A DNA stretch of 64,000 nt from a virus: the IMG/VR virus record IMGVR_UViG_3300023049_000574, positions 1 through 64,000 of that record, one strand, 5' to 3'. Below, in pieces: positions 7,074 to 18,800 of this stretch (the first letter of the stretch is position 1; each line of letters opens with the position of its first letter). Below the pieces are notes generated by a model that worked only from the letters and a program-made list of their open reading frames with translations, was not told where the DNA came from and ran no database searches. The position numbers and the translations under genes were made by a program.

Positions 7074-9797
7074 ATGAATTTATCGGGTAATATAGGATTT
7101 AAAGAAATTTATTCAGTGGATGATGTTACATGGGACTCTGTTTTCGCAGAAGATCGTGGTAGAAAGAAAATATATGTAGGTTCAGGAAGACCTATTTTTG
7201 AAGGTAGTAACCCAACCGAAGATAACACTCCTATAATATATAAAACTAACTATGATTTAACATATGATCCATTAGAAGATGTTTATACTTTACCAACAGG
7301 ATACGCTGCCGATTATAACTCAGAAGAGTGTTATCTAACAGAAGATAATAATCACATACTAATAAATGTTCGGATTCTTGATGAGTTTATAGGAGCGTCT
7401 ACGGTAAATGGTTGGAGAAATTATATAGCGAAAGTTACTATTAACCATGATAGCTTTACAGGATCTACTACATCTTTCATAGATCTAAATCATGGTGGTG
7501 GTCCAGGCGTAACTCAATATCTTTATGAAATAGATAACGAAGTATATGTAGTAAAGGGTTCAGATCCAAGAGATATCAATAATCTATACCCCGTGACTAT
7601 AGTAGATTATATAGCTTCGACAGTATCATCTACCACATTTTCTGTACCTGAGGTGAATTATTATAGTAAAACTAAAATAAGCGATACTGAATATGTATAC
7701 GGAACAGGGTTTAGGGATAGTAGTTTAATGTATAAACACGCATTAATTAAGATAGATACTGAAAATAAAACATATGCAACAAGTTCTAATATTATAGAAG
7801 GAAGAGGATTATCTTATATTAGAGAAGTAGGGGATGACTTATATGAATTTGTTTATACGAATAGAGATGATGATACATTAAACATTAGTTATACTGATTT
7901 TAATTTAAATGTTATAAGTAATATAAAATCCGAACCTAATACTGTATTTGAAACAGGTGGTGGTGGTTTTAATACTATGTTAAAGATTAATAATTTATTT
8001 TATTTATCAAATTTTAGTGGTAATGTAAGTGCTTTCATAGCTGAACAAAAAGACATAACGAAACCAATTTTTTCGGGTGATCTAACTTTATCTATAAAAT
8101 CTTCCGTAAATATAGGAGCATTAAATAGCGGTAGACATTTAGCTGTAGATACAAATAAAGGTTTCGCTTATATATTTTCAGGAGAGATGCAATCAGGGGT
8201 TGGTACACAATCTTGTATATTAAGGAGATATGATTTAGATCTTAATATAATAGAAAGTATTACTTTAACTGATATACGAGCAGCAGAACAACACAACAGA
8301 CCGTTTTTTGATTTCGAACGAAATAAATTAATATGTTTTCAATATGCTCAGGATTCTTATACAGGAGAAACTACGACATTTAATAGAAGTTATAGGTTTT
8401 TTGAAGTGGCTCTTGATAGTGGATCATATAGTGATTTAGGTCGTGCTACACCATCAGCCCCACTAGAAAGCGATAGTGATTTATATACAATAGTATCATA
8501 TGATTTTGATAATCAATTATGTTATTACCAAAAAGGAGAAACAAATGTTTCGAGTACTTACTTAAAAAGAGATTTTGACTTAGATACAATAACATCAAGT
8601 ACCATAGCTACTGTGAATGGGGATACATATCCTATTTATTTCGATAGAAAAGATTTAGTATACTATCACTCACTCGATAATAGTTATAGTGGAACTAGGG
8701 TTAATATGTTAGCTACTTTTGATTACTCTACTATGACATTAGTAGGCACGTCTTCGAATACATGGATTAGTGGGAGATCATTAAGACCCGCTAGATTGGA
8801 TTATTTTACTAATACATTTAATCCCAATGCTTTTAAAAATATTTATTATACACCTAGTCCTACTTCCCTGTCAACATTTTATTCCGATATGAATTTAAAC
8901 ACAGGGGGGTTAACTGCTAGTTATAATAGTCCTAGTTTAATTGGTTCTAATTACCCCACAGTAGATAGTAGAGAGAACTATTATTTATTAGGAAGTTCAT
9001 ATAGAAATGTTTTAACGTTTGAGGAAACACAACAAACTAATAATAGAGCTAGAGTACAAAAAAATGATAATTTAGAATTATTTAGGATAGATGCTGATAA
9101 TATTAAGACTGATATAACTAATAGGATAAGTAGAATAAAAAACTTATCCCCACAAGGAAACGATTTAATACAACCTGATTATAACAGAAGACTTAGGTAT
9201 GTTGAGAACCCTGCTTCTCCTATCAACTTACCTGTGATATCTACTGATATTGGGTTTCGTGAGTTTATGAGTTGTAGTATTGACTTATTTAAATTTACTA
9301 AACCGAATAATTCTTTTTGGATTCTATTCTTAATTAAAAACGACACAAATAACCAAGTTCGTTTATTTACTGACCGTGAAATTCCTGCGGATAGGGCGCA
9401 GTTTATTGTAGGTCTGTTCTTTGATCAAGTTCTTTTAACTATTAAAAGGGGATATGGATACGAGTTCAACCCCTCTATTTCAGTCAACCCTCCTGGTGGG
9501 ATCACAGACTTTCACTTTTATGCAGTAAGATTTGAGCCATACACAGAAGGTGAATTGTATATATGTAACACCGATGGTACTTTATTCGGCTACACTGCTT
9601 CTTTTTCTGATTCGGGTAATCCATATTTGGGATATAAATTATTCTCAGATGATACGACAGGTTATGCATATGAGTTAAGAGAATTACAGATTATAGATAC
9701 ATCTGATTTAACATATAGTGAAGAAATAACTGAAGTAAACAGTAGAATGAATGATATGGCAAGTGGTACAGGTTTTACTTGGAGTAACATTACTTAA
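7074..9797 (+). CDS. Fibre/adhesin-like protein 1 (propeller-like plus lectin-like C-terminus)
   Basis: A 907-residue beta-rich protein, very probably part of the receptor-binding or fibre apparatus. It opens MNLSGNIGF, shared with the next fibre genes. Residues 20-320 and 335-650 contain repeated short strands with Asp/Asn/Tyr-rich turns, consistent with two beta-propeller-like modules separated by EQKDITKPIFSGD near residue 322. Residues about 690-907 look like a LamG/concanavalin-like jelly roll (FWILFLIK, HFYAVRFEP, ELYICNTDG). It ends TGFTWSNIT, as does its neighbour. There is no signal peptide, so it is a virion or cytosolic protein rather than a secreted one. Family assignment is by composition and repeats only. 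Confidence 0.7.
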   Translation: MNLSGNIGFKEIYSVDDVTWDSVFAEDRGRKKIYVGSGRPIFEGSNPTEDNTPIIYKTNYDLTYDPLEDVYTLPTGYAADYNSEECYLTEDNNHILINVRILDEFIGASTVNGWRNYIAKVTINHDSFTGSTTSFIDLNHGGGPGVTQYLYEIDNEVYVVKGSDPRDINNLYPVTIVDYIASTVSSTTFSVPEVNYYSKTKISDTEYVYGTGFRDSSLMYKHALIKIDTENKTYATSSNIIEGRGLSYIREVGDDLYEFVYTNRDDDTLNISYTDFNLNVISNIKSEPNTVFETGGGGFNTMLKINNLFYLSNFSGNVSAFIAEQKDITKPIFSGDLTLSIKSSVNIGALNSGRHLAVDTNKGFAYIFSGEMQSGVGTQSCILRRYDLDLNIIESITLTDIRAAEQHNRPFFDFERNKLICFQYAQDSYTGETTTFNRSYRFFEVALDSGSYSDLGRATPSAPLESDSDLYTIVSYDFDNQLCYYQKGETNVSSTYLKRDFDLDTITSSTIATVNGDTYPIYFDRKDLVYYHSLDNSYSGTRVNMLATFDYSTMTLVGTSSNTWISGRSLRPARLDYFTNTFNPNAFKNIYYTPSPTSLSTFYSDMNLNTGGLTASYNSPSLIGSNYPTVDSRENYYLLGSSYRNVLTFEETQQTNNRARVQKNDNLELFRIDADNIKTDITNRISRIKNLSPQGNDLIQPDYNRRLRYVENPASPINLPVISTDIGFREFMSCSIDLFKFTKPNNSFWILFLIKNDTNNQVRLFTDREIPADRAQFIVGLFFDQVLLTIKRGYGYEFNPSISVNPPGGITDFHFYAVRFEPYTEGELYICNTDGTLFGYTASFSDSGNPYLGYKLFSDDTTGYAYELRELQIIDTSDLTYSEEITEVNSRMNDMASGTGFTWSNIT

Positions 9798-9799
9798 AT

Positions 9800-9809
9800 A
9801 AATATATAA
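9800..9809 (+). promoter_or_regulatory. Putative phage promoter box
   Basis: AAATATATAA ends three bases before ATG 9813. Each fibre gene seems to have its own box. Confidence 0.4.
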
Positions 9810-9812
9810 CTT

Positions 9813-12590
9813 ATGAATGTTTCAGGTAATACTTTTCTTAATACAGTTTCCTTTGAAGATAGGAATAGTTCGGGTGCTTTTCAAGTACCTAATTATAAAG
9901 TATATGATAGAAATTATAGTTGGTATTGGGATATCGGGGTTAATTTTGCCCCACCAAACGAGTTGATAATATATGACATAGATGCTCAGAATATATATCA
10001 AACAGTTAGCTTAACCGCTAGTTATCTAACCTATTTTAGAAAATCTAATGTATATTTTGACGAAGATTTAACTTTCGTCACCACATTAAGAAGAATAGAT
10101 GATGGTAACGCTATTCATTATGTGAAAGTTGAATTAGACCCTAATAATAATTTTGAGGCTACTATAACCGACTTAGGTAATGCCACCGCATCTAGCTCAA
10201 ATGGTATAACTGTTATATATGGTTATGATAAAAAAGAAGAAGATCTTTATATATGTACAACAGGATCAAGTGGTAACTTTGCTAATGGTGGTAGAGGAAC
10301 TAGGTTTATGATATACAATACTATAAGTGAAACTACTACTTTTTATAGTCAAGATTGGAGAGGCGCAAGTTTTAGTATAGTAGGTGCAGGTGGAGTATTT
10401 AGATTTAGGGGTTATGATATAGATTTTAGGGGTGATCAAGAATTATTTTTCGCAGGAAGAGATCAAGAAGCAGACACAACTCCTTCTTTAGCTAGGTATA
10501 GCTATAAAACAGATACAATGACATATAGCACTGATTATATACAGGAGACTGCGCCATATGGCAATATACTCAACAACAGTTTATATTATTCAAAGAGGGA
10601 GGAAGCAGTAATGATATCATATGCAAGTTGGAATAACCCAAATGATATAATTAATCTAAGGAAATATTCCAAAACTGATTTTTCTATATTAGATGAAATC
10701 AAAAGTTTTACAAACCCCCATTTCAGTTACGTGATTCTTATCAATTATGATGAAAGTAGAAACACCTTAGAAACAATAGGAGATATTTCTTTCGGTAGTA
10801 GAAGATATATTTATGAATTAGGATTCGAACAAGAAAATAATACTATTCCAATAGTTTCAGGAGAAAATAAATATACTTCTGAGTACACTAATACTGTTAG
10901 TCGTTCTAACTCTTCAGATGTGATTGAGCATATGATAGATCCCGAAAGAGAAGTAATATATTTATCTATAAGCTCTAATAACGAAAACGCTCCAATATTA
11001 ATTGAGAGATATGACTTTGATTTTAATTATTTAGATAGTTGGAGCGAATCTAATTATTTATTAGGAATGGAAAGAAGAACACAACCCAATTTAAATTATG
11101 ATAATACTAAAATATTAATAGGTGGGAAAGATTCTAATATAGACGGAACGGGTAATGGGGGTATATTTAGAACAGGTTACATAGATATAGATTTTGATGA
11201 TTTTTCTAATAGTATAATCACTTTATCAGACCAAAGAGAAAGCCCTATACCTAATATACAAACACAATTTGAGACGATTGATCATAATTCTGATTATTAT
11301 TTTTTCACAAAAAGTTCAATAGATGTAACAGCCTTAGATATAGAATTCCATAGGATGGACTTCCCCTCTTTAACTAACTCTGTTAGTTATGATACTAATA
11401 TAAGAGGTAAAGTTATTGGTTCGGAGGTAGATAGAAAGAATAATACGATTAAGTCAGTAGTAGTGACCAATGGTAATAACATAGAATTTTTCCAATATGA
11501 TTTTGACGCTATGACATTTTCTAGATCAGCAACGGGGGTTTCAATTAGTTATATAACAGGTGCTGATAATACGGATTCGCAAATATTTGTAACCGATATA
11601 AGAGATGATTCATTTGATATCGCATATTTACAAGACGGTGATACTAATTTTAAAGTAGAAACCTTTGACTATGATATGAATAGTTATAGTAATCCAATCG
11701 AATTTGATATTACTAATACAGTTGGTATTGATAGAATAAGCGTAGAGCCATATAATAATTCTAGTAAAGATTTATTATTTGTTAGAAACACTACATGGGA
11801 TAAATTAGAGTTAACACAAAGTGATAACACTAGACCATTTATACAAAATTATACAGCATCTATATTCCGAAATTATTCTGCTTCTAATGTGCAAACAGTT
11901 GGTAGTGATAATAGAATACTTAAAATATATGATTCAGCAAGAGGTATAAATTTAATTCAACCTAGTCCAAGAATAGCGGGTACATTAATTGAATCCGATC
12001 CTAATTTTAACGGTGAACCATCTATGGATATGGACGGTGAACAAAATAAATTAGATTTTGGACTTAGTTATAGAACTGCAGTGTATAAGGGAAGTTTCGA
12101 TAATAGAAACCAAGATAAATCTTGGTATTTATTTATAGCAAGGTGTCCATACTCAAATAAGCTTAGTAGATTTTTTGATTTAAATGATGGATCAGCATAC
12201 CTTACTGTCGATAGAGCTAATACTCGTGTAATTTTTGTTTCAGGTTCACATAACGTCATATGGACTTCTTCTGTTCTAAGTCATGATTTTGGTGACACTA
12301 CTATATATGCTATCAAACAAGTAGATGGAGAAATGGGTAAACTTTGGATAAATGGAGGCACTGTTATAGAAAATGATAGTGGTACAGATGGTACATCGTC
12401 GGTATTTAAATCAGCCAATAGACATCCTCATCAAACATTTTTCGGTGGGACGGATCGTGCGGTTGTAATTTCTGATTTTATAGCACTTGATACAAGTGAT
12501 TTAAACACAACAGAAGAATATAATTTAGTTAATGGTCTAATGAACCCACTTGCTACTAAATACGGCTTAACGTGGTCTAATATAACTTAA
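9813..12590 (+). CDS. Fibre/adhesin-like protein 2
   Basis: A 925-residue paralogue of the preceding gene: MNVSGNTFL start, two propeller-like modules separated by linkers near residues 336 (EQENNTIPIVSGE) and 665 (TQSDNTRPFI), and a lectin-like C-terminal domain (about 690-925) ending GLTWSNIT. The first module closely matches the second module of the 12811 gene: both contain NF/NYGNG-type turns, a DWRG/NWRN element and an FRFRG/YRFRD strand. This shows domain-level exchange rather than simple gene duplication. Likely virion adhesin; receptor unknown. Confidence 0.7.
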   Translation: MNVSGNTFLNTVSFEDRNSSGAFQVPNYKVYDRNYSWYWDIGVNFAPPNELIIYDIDAQNIYQTVSLTASYLTYFRKSNVYFDEDLTFVTTLRRIDDGNAIHYVKVELDPNNNFEATITDLGNATASSSNGITVIYGYDKKEEDLYICTTGSSGNFANGGRGTRFMIYNTISETTTFYSQDWRGASFSIVGAGGVFRFRGYDIDFRGDQELFFAGRDQEADTTPSLARYSYKTDTMTYSTDYIQETAPYGNILNNSLYYSKREEAVMISYASWNNPNDIINLRKYSKTDFSILDEIKSFTNPHFSYVILINYDESRNTLETIGDISFGSRRYIYELGFEQENNTIPIVSGENKYTSEYTNTVSRSNSSDVIEHMIDPEREVIYLSISSNNENAPILIERYDFDFNYLDSWSESNYLLGMERRTQPNLNYDNTKILIGGKDSNIDGTGNGGIFRTGYIDIDFDDFSNSIITLSDQRESPIPNIQTQFETIDHNSDYYFFTKSSIDVTALDIEFHRMDFPSLTNSVSYDTNIRGKVIGSEVDRKNNTIKSVVVTNGNNIEFFQYDFDAMTFSRSATGVSISYITGADNTDSQIFVTDIRDDSFDIAYLQDGDTNFKVETFDYDMNSYSNPIEFDITNTVGIDRISVEPYNNSSKDLLFVRNTTWDKLELTQSDNTRPFIQNYTASIFRNYSASNVQTVGSDNRILKIYDSARGINLIQPSPRIAGTLIESDPNFNGEPSMDMDGEQNKLDFGLSYRTAVYKGSFDNRNQDKSWYLFIARCPYSNKLSRFFDLNDGSAYLTVDRANTRVIFVSGSHNVIWTSSVLSHDFGDTTIYAIKQVDGEMGKLWINGGTVIENDSGTDGTSSVFKSANRHPHQTFFGGTDRAVVISDFIALDTSDLNTTEEYNLVNGLMNPLATKYGLTWSNIT

Positions 12591-12598
12591 ATATATAG
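12587..12598 (+). promoter_or_regulatory. Putative phage promoter box
   Basis: TTAAATATATAG overlaps the stop codon of fibre gene 2 and ends three bases before ATG 12602. Confidence 0.45.
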
Positions 12599-12601
12599 GT
12601 T

Positions 12602-12799
12602 ATGGTACATATCAAAAAAGTATATGTTAGATTAACTAACGAAGGAAACACAATAGAACTTTATAGCACCAAAGAAAAGGATGGGCTTATTGAAATAGAG
12701 AATTATCCTAAAGATTATCCACAAGTTCCTATGAAATATATTATCACTGAGGTAGATAATGAATACATATTCACTATCGTCCCTGAATGGGAATTATAA
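12602..12799 (+). CDS. Small protein between fibre genes
   Basis: A 65-residue beta-rich protein (KVYVRLTNEGNTIELYST, then MKYIITEVDNEYIFTIVPEWEL). It has no signal peptide and no membrane segment. It is inserted between two giant fibre genes and has its own box, and the next box begins at its stop codon. Position suggests a fibre assembly chaperone, a capping subunit or a small fibre-associated protein, but the sequence itself gives no family. Confidence 0.7.
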   Translation: MVHIKKVYVRLTNEGNTIELYSTKEKDGLIEIENYPKDYPQVPMKYIITEVDNEYIFTIVPEWEL

Positions 12800-12807
12800 A
12801 TATATAG
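12797..12807 (+). promoter_or_regulatory. Putative phage promoter box
   Basis: TAAATATATAG, starting at the stop codon of the small gene, ends three bases before ATG 12811. Confidence 0.45.
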
Positions 12808-12810
12808 AAC

Positions 12811-15801
12811 ATGAATTTATCGGGTAATATTAAAATTGAAAACATAGAAACATTTGATCTAAGTGGTTTAGGTTTATCTTATGATAAGGGTTCGTTCTTC
12901 GCAGACAAAAGAAGAGGGTGGTATTACCAATTTGATACAGGCGTTAGTATGGGTACATTAAGTGATCCTATGAGACTTTATAGATATAACTTAGATTTCA
13001 CATTAGAAGAAGATTGGAGTCCTGATGATACTTATGGTGCTTCTCAATACGGTGCTTCATATAGAGAAGGTAAACCTTATTATGATGAAGAATCGGGTGA
13101 TTTTTTCGCAATAATGTCAGTAAATGATGATATTTTGGGTGGAACTCCATCACCAAGTAATCAATACCAAAGATGGGTGAGATGGCATATAGATCAAGAT
13201 AATTTAGATAGTACCACAGTTTCTATTTATTCTTTATATGGGGGTGGGGAGGCTCAAACAATAGTCAGGAGAATCACCCCGATATATATTGATATACCAA
13301 AAGGAAAAATATATTACCAAAGAGGTGAAGTAAATAAACCCGAAAACCAACTTGTAAAATTTGATGTAAATACAAACACAACAGACGTAACTTTCTCTGA
13401 TACTTATTTAGAAGGAAACATAAAGGGGTTTACTTTCGATACCCAACAAGAAACACTTAAAGGATTACTTGTTAGATATGGTAAAGTAGGTACAAATGTA
13501 TATGATACAGTATATTTCGAATTTGATTTTAAAACACAGGCAATAACCTTTACTGCTTCTAATACATTAGTAGGGTTTAATTTTAATGATGTTGATTTTA
13601 ATGTTTATGACGACATAATTGATACTACTATTTGGACAAATCCATTTAACGCAACCCAAAGTATTCCTGTTAGTAATTTAGGTATACAGCGATATACCTT
13701 CGATAAAAATTTAAACCTATTAGATGTTAGGGCAACATCAGATCCTGACACATTTGCTTCTCCTGCTTTTTTAGATAAAGTCGATGGTGAAATAATTGGC
13801 TTTAATAGCCTTGGTAGGTTTTTTAGAAGGTTTGTGGAAGTACAAAAGGATACGACAGTATCTGTAATAAGTGGTGATGAATCATATACTAAGGTATTAT
13901 ATGATGAAGATACTAACATTACGGGAGCATCTAATTCTGCGGCATTCTATGTTTTTGAATATGATTATGCTTGGGGGTGGGGGGTTGGTTCAGGAAACGG
14001 TGGCACTGTGAGTAGCTTTCGAACATATGATGGATATAGTCAAACATTATTACACACAATAGATTTTCCCGAATATGAGACGTATTTTAGGTCTTCTAAT
14101 AACGAAATATATTTCGATGGAACAAACACATTTATCAATACTTTAGCGAGAAGATCTGATAGCTCTTTGAGGTATGTTAAAATAGAAGTAGATTTAGAGA
14201 ATGGATTTTCTCTAACATATTCAGAATTAGGAACTGTTATAGCTCCTAATGGTGCTACTCAGTTTGGTGCTAGTTATAACGGTGCATATAGAATATTTGA
14301 TTACGTTGAAGAAGATAATCTAATATATGCGCTTAATATAGGGTTCAGTGGTAATTATGGTAATGGTACTAATGGTAATAGATTTCTGAAATATGATATT
14401 GCTACAGAAACAAACACATTTGTTAGTCAAAATTGGAGAAACAATACACCTGAAATAACAGGGAGACAATATAGATTTAGGGATCTAAGAGTAGATCCGC
14501 TAACAGAAAAAATAACTTTCCCTGCTAATAACCAAGAAGATGGAATTCGTGGTTACTTTGCTGAATATGATTATAAAAATGATATATTAGCCACATATAG
14601 TTTTTTCCAAGGATCAGAAAGGATTGCATATGTAGACTTAGATAGTTCTAATTATATTTTTTTTACAAATGTTGCCAATAAATTAACTGCTTATGTTTAT
14701 GATAATAATACATACGAATTAATAAATGAAATCCAAAGTGAAGTAATACAAACTTATATAAATGGTACAGTTTATGACCAAGTAACTAAAGATGTCTTCT
14801 TTGCATATTCTAATGTTTTCCAAGATGGTAGGTATAAAAGAAGACAGGGGTTATTACAGGGAGATAACACAATCCCTTTATATGATGATGATCGTTTTGA
14901 AATATTAGCAACCGCATCAACTGTTTCTGTTTTTGGTACAGCAGGTATTATAGGCGGTGGTAATATAGACACTATGGGGTTTGACGAGGCTAATGATACA
15001 ATTTATATATTAGTCAATGGTCAACCATCAACACCAAGGGCTAAGGTTGTGAAGACAGATCTTGATTTTAACTTAATTGATACCTTTGATATAGATTCTA
15101 CACCTTATAATAATTTAGATTCTCGTGAAGTAAAGGGGTTTTTTGACTTAGAAACTTTAACCTTTTATACTTTATTAGAATTGGATTCAGGTGGCTTAAG
15201 AAATCTTGTTAGGATAGAAGTTGATGGTATGACATTATCATCTACTACAGTAAGCACGATAGATACTATAAATCCACTCGGAAACGGAACATTTAACTAT
15301 ATGTTTGGTGTAGTAGATGATATCTTATATTGGAATCATGGTTACTTGGAGGAACAAGTAGGTAAAGAGTTATATTTCAGAACACATAATATTGCAACTG
15401 ATACTGAAACATCTGCTGTCTTTTTGGGAACATACAGCCATATAACAAATTACTACTTTGATCAAGATAATTTATCAGTATATTATAACTTGGCTTCAGA
15501 TGATAAAAGGTATAAATATGATTATAATACATTAACATCTTCTGTTATTAACCCGTATACGAATAATACTATTCCTCGACTTAGACATTTAGGCACAGCC
15601 TCTGTGTCTAATTCAAATAAATTAGTTGGTTATCCAACAGGTGAAACATTCAAGGAAGTAACTGCTAATTATGTATCAAATACATATATGACAAATATAG
15701 ACCCTCAGTTCGAAGAAGGTGTGATTATAGAATATATATCTAACGATATTTTATATGGTTATAATGGCGGTGGTGTATTATATAAGATACGAAAGAAATA
15801 A
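12811..15801 (+). CDS. Fibre/adhesin-like protein 3 (three propeller-like modules)
   Basis: A 996-residue protein starting MNLSGNIKIEN. Three propeller-like modules are separated by linkers near residues 342 (VQKDTTVSVISGDE), 680 (LQGDNTIPLYDDD) and 915 (NNTIPRLRHLG). The second module is homologous to the first of fibre protein 2. Unlike proteins 1 and 2 it lacks the lectin-like end and stops in VLYKIRKK. Composition is Asp/Asn/Thr/Tyr-rich with few cysteines, typical of extracellular-exposed phage fibres. Probably another member of a host-recognition set; no receptor can be inferred. Confidence 0.7.
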   Translation: MNLSGNIKIENIETFDLSGLGLSYDKGSFFADKRRGWYYQFDTGVSMGTLSDPMRLYRYNLDFTLEEDWSPDDTYGASQYGASYREGKPYYDEESGDFFAIMSVNDDILGGTPSPSNQYQRWVRWHIDQDNLDSTTVSIYSLYGGGEAQTIVRRITPIYIDIPKGKIYYQRGEVNKPENQLVKFDVNTNTTDVTFSDTYLEGNIKGFTFDTQQETLKGLLVRYGKVGTNVYDTVYFEFDFKTQAITFTASNTLVGFNFNDVDFNVYDDIIDTTIWTNPFNATQSIPVSNLGIQRYTFDKNLNLLDVRATSDPDTFASPAFLDKVDGEIIGFNSLGRFFRRFVEVQKDTTVSVISGDESYTKVLYDEDTNITGASNSAAFYVFEYDYAWGWGVGSGNGGTVSSFRTYDGYSQTLLHTIDFPEYETYFRSSNNEIYFDGTNTFINTLARRSDSSLRYVKIEVDLENGFSLTYSELGTVIAPNGATQFGASYNGAYRIFDYVEEDNLIYALNIGFSGNYGNGTNGNRFLKYDIATETNTFVSQNWRNNTPEITGRQYRFRDLRVDPLTEKITFPANNQEDGIRGYFAEYDYKNDILATYSFFQGSERIAYVDLDSSNYIFFTNVANKLTAYVYDNNTYELINEIQSEVIQTYINGTVYDQVTKDVFFAYSNVFQDGRYKRRQGLLQGDNTIPLYDDDRFEILATASTVSVFGTAGIIGGGNIDTMGFDEANDTIYILVNGQPSTPRAKVVKTDLDFNLIDTFDIDSTPYNNLDSREVKGFFDLETLTFYTLLELDSGGLRNLVRIEVDGMTLSSTTVSTIDTINPLGNGTFNYMFGVVDDILYWNHGYLEEQVGKELYFRTHNIATDTETSAVFLGTYSHITNYYFDQDNLSVYYNLASDDKRYKYDYNTLTSSVINPYTNNTIPRLRHLGTASVSNSNKLVGYPTGETFKEVTANYVSNTYMTNIDPQFEEGVIIEYISNDILYGYNGGGVLYKIRKK

Positions 15802-15808
15802 TATATAA
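15799..15808 (+). promoter_or_regulatory. Putative phage promoter box
   Basis: TAATATATAA overlaps the stop codon of fibre gene 3 and lies six bases before ATG 15815, slightly farther than the usual three. Confidence 0.4.
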
Positions 15809-15814
15809 TTTTAT

Positions 15815-18800
15815 ATGAACGTTAGTGGAAATTTTGGTATAAAAAAACAAAAACTTATACAGAGTAGTGATATATCACTTAACTATATCGATGATGAGAG
15901 AGAAGTTATAATATCATTCTTTTCTAATGATGATAACCCTCCTGTTTATAATTTTTATAACTATGATAACCAAAAGATAGGAACATTCACTTTGGATAGT
16001 GCTAATGTTCACCCAACTAATGATTTCTTAGAAGCGGATGATAGAGATAGTGGTTATTATAACGCAGAAGAAGGATATTTATTATCACTTGTTAGAATAT
16101 ATTGGGAATTAACACCATATTCAGCATCATATACTACACAAAGTTATTTAAATGGTTTTGTTAAAATAGAATTTGATTATAATGATTTTGCTTCATCCAC
16201 ATATTCTATTGTTGGTTACTATGGAAATGGTGGAACACCATATCTTAATAGAGTGACTTATGCTAATACACATATACATTATTATGATGAACCAAATAAT
16301 TTAGTATACTTAACAAGCGGTCATCCAAATTTGAATGCAAAATTTGAAATAATTGATGCGGGTAGTCCTAGTATAACACAGTCGAGAGGAACAACCGCTA
16401 ATGGATATACGCATATTATAGACGTAGATAAAGAAAATTTAATATCAGAAATAAGAATAGCAGGTATAGACGCTACTGATAATTTGTATCATAATTATAG
16501 ATATAATTGGAACACTGATACATTAGTGATGTCTGCCACCTCAGGTAACGGACCTACCGTATACAAGGACGGTAGCAGGTATATCGAAATAGACGCAATA
16601 AGTTCTCAGAGTTCAACCCTTATAGTTAGGTTACAAGACTTTGACTGTAATGATATTACAATATTAGCACAAGAAGATAGCATATTAAGTTCAACACCGA
16701 ATAGAGTATCTAGTTCAGAAATAAGAGGGGGGAGGTTCTTTGATGATACTACAAGGTTTATGATGTCTGATTCAACAGGTACTTATATTTATACTATGGA
16801 TCAAAAAGATATAACAAAATTGATTACTTCGGATGATCTTACTTTTAAAGAATTATATGCAACAACTAATGATTTTGGAAATAACTCTGTTGTCGTGGAC
16901 GAAGACAGGGGATATATCTATATATCTAATAATGGGGCTGCAACAGTTTTCTCAGGTGCGATAATCATAGAGAGGTATGATTTAGACTTCAACTTTATTG
17001 ATCAATTTGCACCTGCTACTTATAATTGGGGCTATAACTTTATGGTATTTAGAAATTTTGCGAATGAAAAAAAATCTCAGTTTATCATACCTTTTAAAAT
17101 CGGTGCAGGTACTGTTCAAATAGGTATTTTAGATATTAATTTTGATACTTTTTCACAATCAGCTTTTGTGTCAACAGCAACAGCGAGTGTAACTAATGGT
17201 GGTAGTGTATTTACTGCTTTTTATTATGATGATAGATTAAATAAGGTATATTATTCCGAAGGTTTATTCACTGCTCAAAACCTATGGTTCAAAAAATTAG
17301 ATATGGAGACAGCAGCAGTTGATGTTAATTATAATACTACAGCAGTTGCACACGTAGGGGATATTATTTTTGATCCACTTTCTGAATCTTTATATGGTGT
17401 TATTAGTTATTCGGGAAGTAGTTATTCTATAGCTACATTCGATTATAAAACAACAACCTTTACAAATGTTACATATAATTTACCAAAAAGAGGTATCTGT
17501 TTATCATCAGTTAATGATAGAGTTATTACAATATATTATGTTAACATAACAGAAGATACTTTAAGCTTAGAGATATATACAAACAATAACTCATTCGATT
17601 TAGAACAATCGATATCTGCTCCTGTTAGTGCTTTTGTGAGTCGAGTAAAATCGGATGATATGGTACATTTTTATGCATATGGAGTAGGTGGTTCACATAA
17701 TGGCATCGGAAGGTATTTACTCACTTCTAAAAACGATAGAAATCCTGTAAATAGTGATTGTACGTATCTAAAAGAAGTTGAATATACCACTCTTTCAACA
17801 ATTGAAGGAGAAATGGTAATAGGTATAGATAATAGTGATAACTATTTATATACGATGAATACTATCGATAATGATGGGATAGCACTTACTATCAGACAAT
17901 ATGTTATGGGGGCTACCTTATCCTTAACCCAAAGTTGGTCACCTGCATCTAAAATAGGTATAAGATATAGTACATCTCCAATATGGGATCAGGATAAAAG
18001 AACATTTTGGGTAACCACAGTATCGGGAGGTAATCTTGTTTTGAATAAAATACAGATCAATGAAATCACACTAACCGCTTCAACATTCTTAGAAGAGATA
18101 TCATATAATTTCCCATCAGGTTATGGAAGTAGTATAACAAAGGTAGCATACTTAAAAGAAGAAGTCAATGATATTATTATATCCCTTTCTACTACGGATA
18201 ACGGATTGAATAATGTATACTATGTAGATAAAGATTTAGGAACGACTTCTACAACAGTTGACCTTTCGTATATCTCTGATTCTTTTCAATTAAGAGAAAA
18301 TCTATATTTAAGTGATTTTAATGTTTCATATTTCAACACATTGGGCTATGGTATAGCAGGTATACCTAGTTTAAATGTGAGGTATGATTTTAATACAGAC
18401 ACGGCAGAGACATTATATTCAAATATTGATAGGGATAATTATATATTTGAAACATATTTAAGTAAAAAATTACAAAGAGTTCTATATAAAGATATCACTG
18501 ATGATTACCTAAAATACTCGGTTTTCGATTTCAAAAATGATAATGAGTATAGTATAATAAGAAGCGGAGCTACTGTTTCATCGTCTTTAAGTCATATTAT
18601 AAAAAAGGATGGCAATATAGCTTCTTTTGATACAGGTAATGGAATATACCAAGAATTCAAGATCGATAATAAGGTATTCGAAATAGCTAGTGATCCGTGT
18701 GGTGAGGAAGAATTAGATGTGTCTACTATATCCCCTTTCATAATAGAAATGGTAACCAATGGTAGTAACCAAGTATCTATACCTATAGAAGTAGATACGG

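Noticed and set aside
13605-14972. Minus-strand frames opposite fibre gene 3
   Set aside because: Shadows of a long plus-strand gene with clear protein modules.
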